A stretch of DNA of 64,000 bases from Staphylospora marina (lineage in GTDB: Bacteria > Bacillota > Bacilli > Thermoactinomycetales > Thermoactinomycetaceae): NCBI RefSeq assembly GCF_003856495.1, contig NZ_CP034118.1:2642112-2706111 (forward strand), given 5' to 3'. The position numbers and the translations under genes are program-made. Every line of letters begins with the position of its first letter. Within the stretch, counting starts at the first letter, position 1. The notes beneath the pieces were generated by a model. The model was not told where the DNA came from. It saw only the letters and a list, made by a program, of their open reading frames with translations, and searched no databases. This document shows, one piece after another, positions 63,998 through 64,000 of the stretch.

Positions 63998-64000
63998 TTG
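63998..64000 (+). CDS. dnaA: possible dnaA start codon at window edge
   Basis: The window ends in TTG, seven bases after GGAGGG, directly downstream of the DnaA-box array. Position and ribosome site suggest it is the first codon of dnaA, but no coding sequence is visible to confirm it. Confidence 0.5.

Noticed and set aside
1..64000. tRNA, rRNA, CRISPR arrays, insertion sequences, prophage
   Set aside because: No cloverleaf, rRNA segment, regularly spaced repeat array, transposase or phage gene was recognised on either strand.

Overview
The window is the left flank of the replication origin of a high-GC, endospore-forming Bacillota chromosome. At the right edge the order rpmH, rnpA, yidD, yidC, jag, mnmE, mnmG, rsmG, noc, parA, parB leads into an intergenic array of DnaA boxes, and the window stops at what looks like the first codon of dnaA. 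Spore genes (yyaC, a YheC/D-type coat protein, ywhD, pbpG), the WalRK system, Noc, GC-rich codon use and frequent TTG/GTG starts suggest a Bacillales member, possibly Thermoactinomycetaceae. The family assignment is inference; no rRNA is present.

Layout, left to right. 0-5 kb: a truncated thiolase, an FMN-binding glutamate-synthase-like protein with a small coiled-coil partner, and a FadF-type membrane Fe-S oxidoreductase behind a FadR-like palindrome. 5.3-6.9 kb: a compact actin-type partition cassette (repeat-rich centromere-like leader, short ParM/AlfA-like actin, ribbon-helix-helix adapter, third small protein). 7-16.5 kb: a lysine-fermentation operon (kdd, kamA, kamB, kamC, kamD, kamE) preceded by a near-consensus sigma-54 promoter and by the gene of a PAS/AAA+/Fis enhancer-binding regulator. 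16.8-25 kb: two small membrane proteins, argS with a YwiB-like gene, speE-speB, pbpG and ywhD. 25-29 kb: three minus-strand genes (an orphan sensor kinase with a degenerate GGDEF domain, an unknown protein, a spore-coat ATP-grasp protein), each with a Spo0A-box-like site upstream. 29.5-38 kb: walRKHIJ, htrA, a CxxH/CxxC-like protein and rlmH on the plus strand, which faces the replication fork coming from the origin. 38-47.5 kb: purA, dnaB, rplI, gdpP, a MazG-like gene, rpsR-ssb-rpsF, ychF and a DUF951 gene. 48-64 kb: plsC, yyaC, a DUF554 gene, parB-parA, noc, a second actin-like gene with an unusual partner, then the conserved origin cluster.

How parts work together. KamA and KamDE perform the two aminomutase steps of lysine fermentation and Kdd oxidises the product. 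KamB and KamC are P-loop and MutS-like proteins that plausibly maintain the B12 enzyme. The kce and kal genes that should follow are not here. ParA, ParB, Noc, two strong parS sites, an exact Noc-type site and two separate actin homologues make this origin domain unusually rich in DNA-segregation machinery. The actin genes are the most interesting content. Most genes run away from the origin; the wal-htrA-rlmH block is the main exception.
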